Source: Bacteroidota bacterium (GTDB lineage Bacteria; Bacteroidota; Bacteroidia; Chitinophagales; Chitinophagaceae). Taken from it: a stretch of DNA of 5,228 bases. The stretch covers positions 1 through 5,228 of the forward strand of contig JAGWPI010000282.1 of assembly GCA_028877005.1 (NCBI GenBank), in the 5' to 3' direction. Both the position numbers and the translations under genes were made by a program. Shown here in pieces: positions 1 to 5,228 of the stretch (position 1 is its first letter; every line of letters starts with the position of its first letter). The notes under the pieces were generated by a model that had not been told where the DNA came from, did no database searches, and saw only the letters and a program-made list of their open reading frames with translations.

Positions 1-69
1 AAATATGGATTGGCTACTATGTGTGTAGGTGTTGGACAAGGAGCAGCTATTATATATGAGGGAGTATAA
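1..69 (+). CDS. Thiolase (acetyl-CoA acetyltransferase type), C-terminal end only
   Basis: Only the final 22 codons and the TAA stop are inside the window, in frame from base 1. The peptide reads KYGLATMCVGVGQGAAIIYE and then GV. The segment CVGVGQGAA matches the C-terminal CxGxGxG motif of the thiolase superfamily. Its cysteine (codon 22-24) corresponds to the second active-site cysteine, which acts as general acid/base in the Claisen condensation or thiolytic cleavage of 3-ketoacyl-CoA. Thiolases end a few residues after this motif, so the stop is where it should be. From family knowledge the enzyme is cytosolic and acts in beta-oxidation or in acetoacetyl-CoA formation; which of these cannot be told from the tail. 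The gene converges on the broken gene that follows on the other strand. Confidence 0.85.
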   Translation, partial: KYGLATMCVGVGQGAAIIYEGV

Positions 70-128
70 TCATTTTTATTAATAATGAGGGTAAAATATG
101 GATAATAAAAATAACAAATTTTAAAAAG

Positions 129-148
129 GCACAGATTGTAAACTGTGC
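129..148 (-). terminator. Probable rho-independent terminator of the - strand pseudogene
   Basis: GCACAG (129-134) and CTGTGC (143-148) form a perfect 6-bp stem around an 8-base loop. Read on the - strand the stem is followed by CTTTTT (complement of 123-128), the usual U-tract of an intrinsic terminator. It lies about 85 bases beyond the stop of the - strand pseudogene. On the + strand the stem is followed by AAAATTTT, so it could also weakly stop readthrough from the thiolase gene. The stem is short, so the call is moderate. Confidence 0.5.
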
Positions 149-234
149 AAAATTTTACCTGCCATCCATAATAAACAGCCATATATTACATCAGCATAAG
201 TATGTATTGAACACTTACCAAGTATAAGTTATTG

Positions 235-1104
235 TTAACAATACCCACCTTGTAAAATTGCTGTACTGTGAAATACCTGTATGGTTGCCGTTACATAATT
301 ACTGGAGAAATATTTGGTAAAAAAACTATTACTTGCATTTAAACGAACTGTTACATTGTGTTTAACATTGTACAAAAGTGCTAACTCATCTATATAATAA
401 AATCGAGATGGCTGATTAGGTGCAGCAATATAATTAATGGTAAAGCTTCCGGTAACTGAGCGTTGAGATTTATATTTCTATGACAAACCCATATCTAATG
501 AAGATGTATAGGAACTAGATACATTATCGGCATTGTAAGCATAACTTGAACCATTAAATGTTTGAAAAAAATTACAGTTGGCAATCAGGGCCTTATTAAA
601 TTTTATAGTTGTTGCCACGCCAAACCGAGTTGGAACATTTTTTCTACCGATATAAATCGGTACCAATGCCCGTATTTAATTGAATGCGAGAGAAACTGAG
701 TTGTGGCGCAATTTTAATGGTATAGTTGTAATAATATTTTTCTAATCTGGCAAAAGCAGGAAACAATGCCATGTATTTATCCGTAACGGAATTATATATA
801 AAATTGTCGATTAATCCTGGATTGGTAAAAGAGATAAAATTTTGGGGTTGTGCTCTATACAATAAACCTAATAAAAATAATTGCTTCTTATCAGAAAAAT
901 CTATCCAGGAATAATTCAAAATGGGGTATACAGTCAATACCCGTTATTTTCGTTAATTATTTCATTGTATGTCACAGGCACTGCAATAACAGCCTGCTCA
1001 AGTAACCGCATAAATAATAAGCCTCTACTATTTGATGTTCGCCTGTTGTAACTAAACACATATTTATGTAAGTAATAACCCAACTTATTTTTATTCAAAT
1101 ACAT
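235..1104 (-). pseudogene. Decayed outer-membrane beta-barrel-like protein (two frameshifts, one nonsense codon)
   Basis: Three - strand pieces form one degraded gene. Piece 1 runs from ATG at 1104 to TGA at 934-936 (MYLNKNKLGYYLHKYVF ... NEIINENNGY). Piece 2 continues in another frame from about 940 to TAG at 644-646 (LTVYPILNYSWIDF ... TGIGTDLYR). Piece 3, in the third frame, runs from about 655 to TAA at 235-237 (RKNVPTRFGVATTIKFNKA ...) and is interrupted by an in-frame TAG at 478-480, after which the coding sense resumes (KYKSQRSVTGSFTINYIAA ...). The pieces share a style: alternating hydrophobic and polar residues rich in Tyr, Phe, Asn, Thr and Ser, with turns such as NADN, as in transmembrane beta-strands of Bacteroidota outer-membrane barrels or TonB-dependent receptor C-termini. 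I cannot name the family. No signal peptide or plug domain is visible upstream of 1104, so the 5' end is probably also lost. Beta-barrel identity is inference from composition; the disrupted frames are seen directly. Confidence 0.7.
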
Positions 1105-1290
1105 CTATTTACTCTATGGCAATTGTTTTAAGCTATACAATTTTTTTTAACCATCCAGTTCATCACTTTATTTTACCGTTTATCCTAATCTTTTCCAATA
1201 GAACAGTTACTTATTTTCGCATAAAAGCTTGATTATCAATTGAAATGACAATTCAAATAATTCCTTAGTCAACCTATTACTAAAATAAAC
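1105..1290. other. Non-coding region upstream of the PadR/PspC operon
   Basis: I see no supportable gene in this AT-rich stretch on either strand. In the - strand frame of the neighbouring pseudogene there are stops at 1105-1107 and 1114-1116, and the other frames are also closed within short distances. It contains an 8-T run at 1141-1148 and an imperfect AT-rich dyad at about 1232-1261. No convincing TTTG/TAnnTTTG promoter for the - strand pseudogene was found here, consistent with that gene having lost its 5' end. Confidence 0.5.
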
Positions 1291-1317
1291 TTGGTACTAT
1301 GTGTTGCATAGTACCAA
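1291..1317. promoter_or_regulatory. Perfect palindromic operator, probably for the PadR-family regulator
   Basis: Arm TTGGTACTATG (1291-1301) and arm CATAGTACCAA (1307-1317) are exact reverse complements separated by TGTTG (1302-1306), giving a 27-base site. A perfect 11-bp dyad immediately before an operon that encodes a dimeric winged-helix regulator is the classic form of an autoregulatory operator. It overlaps the promoter: the TTG in the spacer is at the right distance from a TAnnTTTG-like -7 box to be the -33 element, so a bound dimer should block sigma contact. The palindrome is seen directly; binding by the PadR protein of 1657-2013 is inferred from position. The site is followed by coding-strand leader and not by a T-run, so it is unlikely to be a terminator. 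Confidence 0.8.
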
Positions 1318-1334
1318 ATAAAGTTGCATCTTTG
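1303..1334 (+). promoter_or_regulatory. Bacteroidota-type promoter of the small protein/padR/pspC operon
   Basis: The candidate -33 box is GTTG (1303-1306), in the centre of the palindrome. The candidate -7 box is CATCTTTG (1327-1334), matching TAnnTTTG at all fixed positions except the first. The gap of 20 bases fits the 19-21 typical of the primary sigma factor of Bacteroidetes. Transcription would begin near 1339-1342, giving a leader of about 30 bases to the ATG at 1373. Confidence 0.6.
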
Positions 1335-1372
1335 TGTTGTCAATGATTCAAAACAACATAAAACATAAAAAA

Positions 1373-1567
1373 ATGAAAACACAACAAAACCAATTGTTCG
1401 CTAACTTAACCAAAGTAGAAGTAGCACAATTAACCGCCGAAACAAAAGAAACCATTGCTACAACAGCTATGTTAACCACAGTAAAACCGGTATTAACCGC
1501 AGCCAATTTGTGGAACATTTACAGAATGAGAAAAGTTAGGGTACAAAGAAGGTATTTAGCATTATAG
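1373..1567 (+). CDS. Small basic protein of unknown function, first gene of the PadR/PspC operon
   Basis: The 64-residue protein starts MKTQQNQLFANLTKVEVAQL. I do not recognise a named family. The N-terminal half (residues 8-30: LFANLTKVEVAQLTAETKE) looks helical. A Thr/Ala/Val-rich middle follows, then LWNIYR (about residues 46-51) and a strongly basic tail (MRKVRVQRR) before a short hydrophobic end. There is no signal peptide or membrane segment, so it is probably cytosolic. The pattern of a conserved-looking LWNI.R patch followed by an Arg-rich tail recalls short uncharacterised proteins of Bacteroidota, but this is memory and was not checked. ATG 1373 is preferred: the in-frame ATG at 1343 and GTG at 1334 lie at or inside the predicted promoter and start site. 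It is the first cistron after the operator, 89 bases before the padR start, so it should be co-expressed with the repressor. The basic tail could contact nucleic acid, the membrane surface or a partner; no function is assigned. Confidence 0.75.
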   Translation: MKTQQNQLFANLTKVEVAQLTAETKETIATTAMLTTVKPVLTAANLWNIYRMRKVRVQRRYLAL

Positions 1568-1656
1568 TAATATGGCTATGAAAATTAACCATAGACGTAG
1601 AACAATAATTGAAAAACAAATGCTTTAAAAAAGCAAACATTAAAACTCCGAAAAGT

Positions 1657-2013
1657 ATGGACATTCAAAACACACAAAGCCAGATGCGTAAAGGGGTATT
1701 GGAGTTTTGCATCTTATCGGTTATTCGCCAGGGCGAAGTATATCCGAGTGATATTGTTGAACAAATGAAAGCCGCCAACTTAAACATTTTAGAAGGAACA
1801 TTATATCCATTGCTTACCCGTTTAAAAAATGCAGGCCTGCTTAGCTATAGATGGGTGGAAAGTAGTAGTGGCCCACCAAGGAAATATTTTATGATGACGG
1901 ATAAAGGTTTGGCGTTTTATGAAGAATTAAAAAATACCTGGACTGAATTGGCCGATGCCGTTAATGCCTTAACAAAGCCTAAAAACCAAAACAACGAAAC
2001 AGACCAACCTTAA
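1657..2013 (+). CDS. PadR-family winged-helix transcriptional regulator
   Basis: The 118-residue protein is of normal length for the short PadR subfamily. Residues 10-23 (MRKGVLEFCILSVI) form the first helix of the winged-helix domain. YPSDIVEQM (29-37) begins the next helix. EGTLYPLLTRLKNAGLL (46-62) is the PadR signature recognition-helix region, and SGPPRKYFMMTDKG (71-84) is the wing with the near-invariant GPPRKY. Residues 85-105 (YEELKNTWTELADAV) form the C-terminal dimerisation helix. The tail (106-118) is polar and Asn/Gln-rich. PadR proteins are cytosolic dimeric repressors, often self-regulating and released by a ligand. I start at ATG 1657 because MDIQNTQSQMRKG matches how these proteins usually begin; the frame is open upstream to a TTG at 1609, but the extra 16 residues are Lys-rich and unlike the family. 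The likely target is the perfect palindrome at 1291-1317. The PspC gene follows after 75 bases. The effector is unknown. Confidence 0.92.
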   Translation: MDIQNTQSQMRKGVLEFCILSVIRQGEVYPSDIVEQMKAANLNILEGTLYPLLTRLKNAGLLSYRWVESSSGPPRKYFMMTDKGLAFYEELKNTWTELADAVNALTKPKNQNNETDQP

Positions 2014-2088
2014 CCAACTTCTAAATAAAATGTAGGTAGAGGCTACTATGCCCGCACCCATTCTATTTGGTAAACAAAACATTTAATC

Positions 2089-4242
2089 ATGAAAAAGGTA
2101 ATCAACATTAATTTTCAGGGAAGAGTTGTTCCCATTGAAGAATCTGCCTATGATAATTTACAGCAATATATAGACAGCCTGCGTGTATATTTTGCCAATG
2201 AAGAAGGGCGTGATGAAATTATTAATGATATTGAAGGACGCATTGCAGAACTATTTGCTGAAGTGCTTCAAAAAGGCAATACCTGCATTACCGATGCAGA
2301 TGTAGAAACCATCTTAAATAGTATGGGAAGGCCACAAGACTTTGATGCAGAAGGTGTAAACGGCAATGAACAAACGGCTACAGATAATACAGCAACCCAT
2401 AGCAATACATATACAACAACAGGGAACCGCTTGTTTAGAGATGAAAACAACAAAATTTTAGGTGGCGTTTGTAGTGGTATAGCTAACTACCTCAATATTG
2501 ACCCACTTATAATTCGTATCCTCACTGCCATATTTATTGGAGTAACCTTTGTTCCTTATTTAGTACTTTGGATTGCGGTGCCTAGCACTGCTTCAAAAGT
2601 AATTGGGGCACAACGCAAAAAATTATACCGAGATCCTGATGATAAAATAATTGCAGGCGTTTGCAGTGGATTATCCAAATATTTTGGCATTAATGTTTGG
2701 ATTCCCAGAGCCTTATTTATTCTACCTTTTATATCTTTTGCTTTTAGGCATTGGAATTGGGGATTATTTGATTTTCCTAGTTTTATTAACCTTTCTTTTA
2801 GTCCTGGCGCATTGGTTATTTACATTATCTTCTGGATTGTATTACCCGAAGCCAAAACTGCTGCAGAAAAATTAGAATTACGTGGAGAAAAAGTAGATGT
2901 TGAAAGCATTAAAAATACCATACAAAGCGATATGGAAGGCTTTAAAGATCGTGCTGAAAAAATGGGTAATGATATTAAAAATAAGGCTCAACAATTTGGT
3001 AAAAGCGTTAGTGAAAAAAGTAAAGAAATGGGTACAGAAGCCACAACTGTTGCCCGAAAAACAGGCAGAGGTTTAGGAGATGTAATTGTATTACTTTTTA
3101 AAATATTTGCCTATTTTATTATTGGTGTAGTAGTATTTTCCATTGTTGCTGCTTTATTTGCTTTAGGTGTTGTATTTACCGGTTTAATGCCTTTAAAAAA
3201 TTATATATTAGAAAGCGGTTGGCAAACCGTGTTTGCCTGGGGCACGTTACTATTTTTTATTTGGGTTCCGGTAATTGGAATTGTAACATTTATTATAAGA
3301 AAAATAGCCAATATTAAAGGCAATAAAAACATTATAAGGTACAGCTTTACAGCTTTGTGGCTAATTGGATTGTTTTGTTTTATTGGCTTAATGGTTTCGT
3401 TGCGCAATAATTTTAGATACCGCAATAATGCCATTGAACAAAATATAGCCATACAACAACCTTCTAAAGGATATTTAGAAATCATTCGTACTAATGAAAA
3501 CAAATTTTATTACAACAATAACCGCTGGTTTAAATTAGATCCCTTTACCAGTATGGATGACGATAGTGTATTTGTGCGAAACATTACTATTAGAATAGTA
3601 CAATCTGCTACCGATAGTTTTAATATTAGTGTTGTAAAATTAGCCAATGGAGAAAGCAGAACCGCCGCTAATGTTAATGCAGATGCTATTCACTTTAATA
3701 TAGTACAAAACGACTCAACTATCCGCTTTAATAATGGCATTGCTATTAATCAAAACAATAAATTCAGAAACCAACATGCTGTTGTTACCATTGCAGTTCC
3801 AATTGGTAAAAAAATAAAAATTACCAGCAAAAACACTTGGGATAACGGAAATGATAATGTTTTTATTGGATTTGATAATAATTGGAACTGGGATTGGAAT
3901 GATGACGCTTATAATTGGCATGCAAACAGAACTTATATAATGACCAAAAATGGCTTAAAAGCAATTGATGGCAAAGATGACATGGATGACACGGATAACA
4001 ACAATGAAAATCCGGCAACAAATGATAGCAAAAAAGAATTGAAACAAAAATTAGATCAATTACAAAAAGAATCTGATGAATTAAAGAAAGAATTAAATCA
4101 ACCCGAAAAGAGTGATAGCAACCGTTACCATTACCAACCTGAATTACCTAAAAAAACAAAAGTTACAGCTACCTCTAACGACTCGATAGATATGCTGCAA
4201 CAGAATGTAACAGATTTTATTAGAATGCGATTTGCTATTTAA
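2089..4242 (+). CDS. Large PspC-domain membrane protein with tandem PspC domains and C-terminal beta-rich head
   Basis: This 717-residue protein is far longer than E. coli PspC (about 120). Residues 1-90 form a soluble module typical of Bacteroidota PspC proteins (start MKKVININFQGR; EEGRDEIINDIEGRIAELF; ITDADVETILNSMGRPQDF). PspC domain 1 is about 113-167 (LFRDENNKILGGVCSGIANY, ending LVLWIAVPS). PspC domain 2 is about 178-255 (LYRDPDDKIIAGVCSGLSKY, ending IFWIVLPEA), with a Trp/Phe-rich insert at 220-239. Residues 257-328 are a charged amphipathic linker. Three further hydrophobic segments lie at about 332-364, 379-405 and 416-437. Residues 450-625 look beta-rich (NITIRIVQSATDSFNISVV, VVTIAVPIGKKIKIT), with a Trp/Asn/Asp patch at 592-612, and resemble adhesin-head or DUF4097-like beta domains; their position outside the cytoplasm is inference. 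Residues 647-670 form a Lys/Glu/Leu coiled coil before a polar tail. PspC-like proteins act in inner-membrane stress responses. The upstream PadR gene suggests regulated expression, and a terminator follows directly. Confidence 0.9.
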   Translation: MKKVININFQGRVVPIEESAYDNLQQYIDSLRVYFANEEGRDEIINDIEGRIAELFAEVLQKGNTCITDADVETILNSMGRPQDFDAEGVNGNEQTATDNTATHSNTYTTTGNRLFRDENNKILGGVCSGIANYLNIDPLIIRILTAIFIGVTFVPYLVLWIAVPSTASKVIGAQRKKLYRDPDDKIIAGVCSGLSKYFGINVWIPRALFILPFISFAFRHWNWGLFDFPSFINLSFSPGALVIYIIFWIVLPEAKTAAEKLELRGEKVDVESIKNTIQSDMEGFKDRAEKMGNDIKNKAQQFGKSVSEKSKEMGTEATTVARKTGRGLGDVIVLLFKIFAYFIIGVVVFSIVAALFALGVVFTGLMPLKNYILESGWQTVFAWGTLLFFIWVPVIGIVTFIIRKIANIKGNKNIIRYSFTALWLIGLFCFIGLMVSLRNNFRYRNNAIEQNIAIQQPSKGYLEIIRTNENKFYYNNNRWFKLDPFTSMDDDSVFVRNITIRIVQSATDSFNISVVKLANGESRTAANVNADAIHFNIVQNDSTIRFNNGIAINQNNKFRNQHAVVTIAVPIGKKIKITSKNTWDNGNDNVFIGFDNNWNWDWNDDAYNWHANRTYIMTKNGLKAIDGKDDMDDTDNNNENPATNDSKKELKQKLDQLQKESDELKKELNQPEKSDSNRYHYQPELPKKTKVTATSNDSIDMLQQNVTDFIRMRFAI

Positions 4243-4268
4243 AATAGGTTGAAGTTGGGAATACCCCT

Positions 4269-4305
4269 GTGCCCGCTGCTGCTCTCAGCAGGGGCACTTT
4301 ATTAT
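4269..4305 (+). terminator. Strong rho-independent terminator of the PadR/PspC operon
   Basis: GTGCCC (4269-4274) pairs with GGGCAC (4292-4297), and CTGCTG (4276-4281) pairs with CAGCAG (4286-4291). This gives a 12-bp GC-rich stem with one bulged G (4275) and a CTCT loop, followed by TTTATTAT. It starts 27 bases after the PspC stop and separates the operon from gcvT. It is conspicuously GC-rich against its AT-rich surroundings. Confidence 0.9.
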
Positions 4306-4332
4306 ACAAAGAAATATAGCCGGTAAATATTT

Positions 4333-4363
4333 TTTTACTCCATAATTACATCACTTACTTTTG
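4333..4363 (+). promoter_or_regulatory. Probable promoter of gcvT
   Basis: TACTTTTG (4356-4363) is an exact match to the Bacteroidota -7 consensus TAnnTTTG. A T-rich tract ending about 19 bases upstream (TTTTTTA, 4331-4337) could serve as a weak -33 box without the final G. Transcription would begin near 4368-4371, leaving a leader of only about a dozen bases before the ATG at 4382. A promoter is expected here because a strong terminator lies immediately upstream. Confidence 0.6.
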
Positions 4364-4381
4364 CTACCACAAAATGCATAC

Positions 4382-5228
4382 ATGAAGAATACAGCTTTTA
4401 CCCAATACCACATAGCATTAGGCGCTAAAATGGCAGAGTTTGCCGGTTACAACATGCCCATTAGCTATTCCGGCATTAATGATGAGCACCAAACCGTTAG
4501 AAACAATGCCGGCATTTTTGATGTAAGCCATATGGGCGAATTTATTTTAAAAGGTTCACAGGCATTACCACTAATACAACAAATTACTACTAACGATGCT
4601 TCAAAACTTACAAAAGGCAAAGCACAATACAGTTGTTTTACAAATAATTCAGGGGGTATTGTAGATGATTTAATTGTGTATTGTTTGGAAGAAAATAACG
4701 CTTATATGTTGGTGGTAAATGCAGCCAATATTGAAAAAGATTGGGCATGGGTACATCAACATAATGAAAACTTTGGTGCTGAAATGCACAATATTAGTGA
4801 CAAAACTTGCTTATTAGCCATACAAGGACCCAATGCTACCAAAATACTGCAACCTTTAGCAGGAGCAGATATTTTAAACCTACCATATTATTCATTCATT
4901 AAAACAACCTTTGCAGGTATTGAAAATGTTTTAATTAGTGCCACTGGATACACGGGTGCCGGCGGCGTTGAAATTTATTTTGAAGATACCAACAATGCAC
5001 CTGCTACTATTTGGGAAGCCATTATGCAAACAGGCCTTCCCCAAGGTTTAAAACCAATTGGATTAGGCGCAAGAGATACTTTGCGATTAGAAATGGGTTA
5101 TTGCTTATATGGCAATGATATTGATGACACTACTACTCCATTGGAAGCAGGCTTAGGATGGATAACCAAATTCAGCAAAGAATTTACCGCCAAACCTATC
5201 TTAGTTTCTCAAAAACAAAATGGTATTC
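4382..5228 (+). CDS. gcvT: Glycine cleavage system T protein (aminomethyltransferase), 3' truncated by the window
   Basis: The frame is open from ATG 4382 to the window edge, giving 282 residues of the usual 360 or so. GcvT transfers the methylene group from aminomethylated lipoyl-H protein to tetrahydrofolate, releasing ammonia and forming 5,10-methylene-THF. It acts in the cytosol with GcvP, GcvH and lipoamide dehydrogenase. Family motifs appear in order: [17 protein letters not shown] (13-29), [16 protein letters not shown] (39-54), [16 protein letters not shown] (69-84), [10 protein letters not shown] (91-100) containing the conserved catalytic aspartate, [11 protein letters not shown] (111-121), LAIQGPNA (145-152), [14 protein letters not shown] (187-200), [19 protein letters not shown] (228-246) and TPLEAGLGW (252-260). 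TGYTGAGG replaces the commoner TGYTGExG, a variant I recall from Bacteroidota. The start is fixed by alignment to the family N-terminus. No other gcv gene is visible in the window, so it may stand apart from them, as is common in this phylum. It has its own promoter. Confidence 0.97.
   Translation, partial: MKNTAFTQYHIALGAKMAEFAGYNMPISYSGINDEHQTVRNNAGIFDVSHMGEFILKGSQALPLIQQITTNDASKLTKGKAQYSCFTNNSGGIVDDLIVYCLEENNAYMLVVNAANIEKDWAWVHQHNENFGAEMHNISDKTCLLAIQGPNATKILQPLAGADILNLPYYSFIKTTFAGIENVLISATGYTGAGGVEIYFEDTNNAPATIWEAIMQTGLPQGLKPIGLGARDTLRLEMGYCLYGNDIDDTTTPLEAGLGWITKFSKEFTAKPILVSQKQNGI

Noticed and set aside
13..32. TTGGCTACTATGTGTGTAG resembles the left part of the operator at 1291-1306.
   Set aside because: It encodes the conserved thiolase tail (LATMCVG), has no second arm, and lies within coding sequence, so the similarity is best explained by chance.
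91..159. GGTAAAAT (91-98) and ATTTTACC (152-159) form an 8-bp inverted repeat around the 129-148 hairpin.
   Set aside because: The arms are AT-rich and 53 bases apart, with unpaired sequence between them and the inner hairpin. It is compatible with chance in such AT-rich DNA.
1134..1176. A - strand mini-frame MNWMVKKNCIA could be the lost N-terminus of the pseudogene.
   Set aside because: It ends after 11 codons and is in a different frame from the pseudogene, with no continuing hydrophobic core, so a signal peptide cannot be supported.
1232..1261. Imperfect dyad ATTATCAATTG ... CAATTCAAATAAT upstream of the operator.
   Set aside because: The arms are unequal and wholly AT-rich; no regulator or promoter element fits it, and such dyads are frequent in this base composition.
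1609..1656. TTG start that would add 16 residues to the PadR protein.
   Set aside because: The added residues are Lys-rich and unlike PadR N-termini, while ATG 1657 gives the usual start and length.
2062..2069. TCTATTTG as a possible internal promoter for the PspC gene.
   Set aside because: The second position of TAnnTTTG is wrong and no TTG/TTTG occurs 19-21 bases upstream.
2268..2453. Open - strand frames within the PspC gene (also 3201-3503 and 3715-3921) and a + strand frame at 2651-2875.
   Set aside because: They are shadows of the well-supported 717-residue gene; they show no domain or start signal of their own.
4374..4385. Mini-frame ATG CAT ACA TGA overlapping the gcvT start, as a possible leader peptide.
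   Set aside because: Three codons in a leader of about a dozen bases, with no ribosome binding site or attenuator structure, is not enough to claim translational coupling.

Overview
The window looks like a chromosomal segment of a Bacteroidota bacterium, probably from the Chitinophagaceae/Sphingobacteriia side. The evidence is AT-rich coding sequence, starts without recognisable Shine-Dalgarno sequences, promoter candidates that fit the Bacteroidota TTTG ... TAnnTTTG pattern instead of TTGACA/TATAAT, and a PadR regulator placed directly before a large multi-domain PspC protein, an arrangement I associate with this phylum. The assignment rests on these features and not on a database search.

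Layout. Bases 1-69 are the last 22 codons of a thiolase on the + strand. Convergent to it, on the - strand, lies the wreck of an outer-membrane beta-barrel-like gene (about 235-1104). It is broken by two frameshifts and an in-frame TAG, has no visible signal peptide, and is followed by a hairpin terminator at 129-148. Bases 1105-1290 hold no gene that I can support. A perfect 11-bp inverted repeat (1291-1317) then overlaps a Bacteroidota-type promoter and opens a three-gene + strand operon: an unnamed 64-residue basic protein (1373-1567), a PadR-family repressor (1657-2013) and a 717-residue PspC-domain membrane protein (2089-4242). A strong hairpin terminator (4269-4305) closes the operon. 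A separate promoter (TACTTTTG at 4356-4363) precedes gcvT (4382 to the window edge), the glycine-cleavage T protein, which is cut off after 282 residues.

How the genes work together. The thiolase and gcvT are housekeeping genes at the two edges. The central operon reads as an autoregulated envelope-stress module. The PadR protein probably binds the palindrome, whose 5-bp centre contains the -33 element, and so controls the small protein, itself and the PspC protein. The PspC protein has a conserved N-terminal module, two tandem PspC domains, a soluble amphipathic linker, a second membrane bundle, a beta-rich head that is probably outside the cytoplasm, and a terminal coiled coil. The most novel parts are the operator/promoter overlap, the undescribed first-cistron small protein and the composite PspC architecture. 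The signal sensed by the module cannot be read from the sequence.
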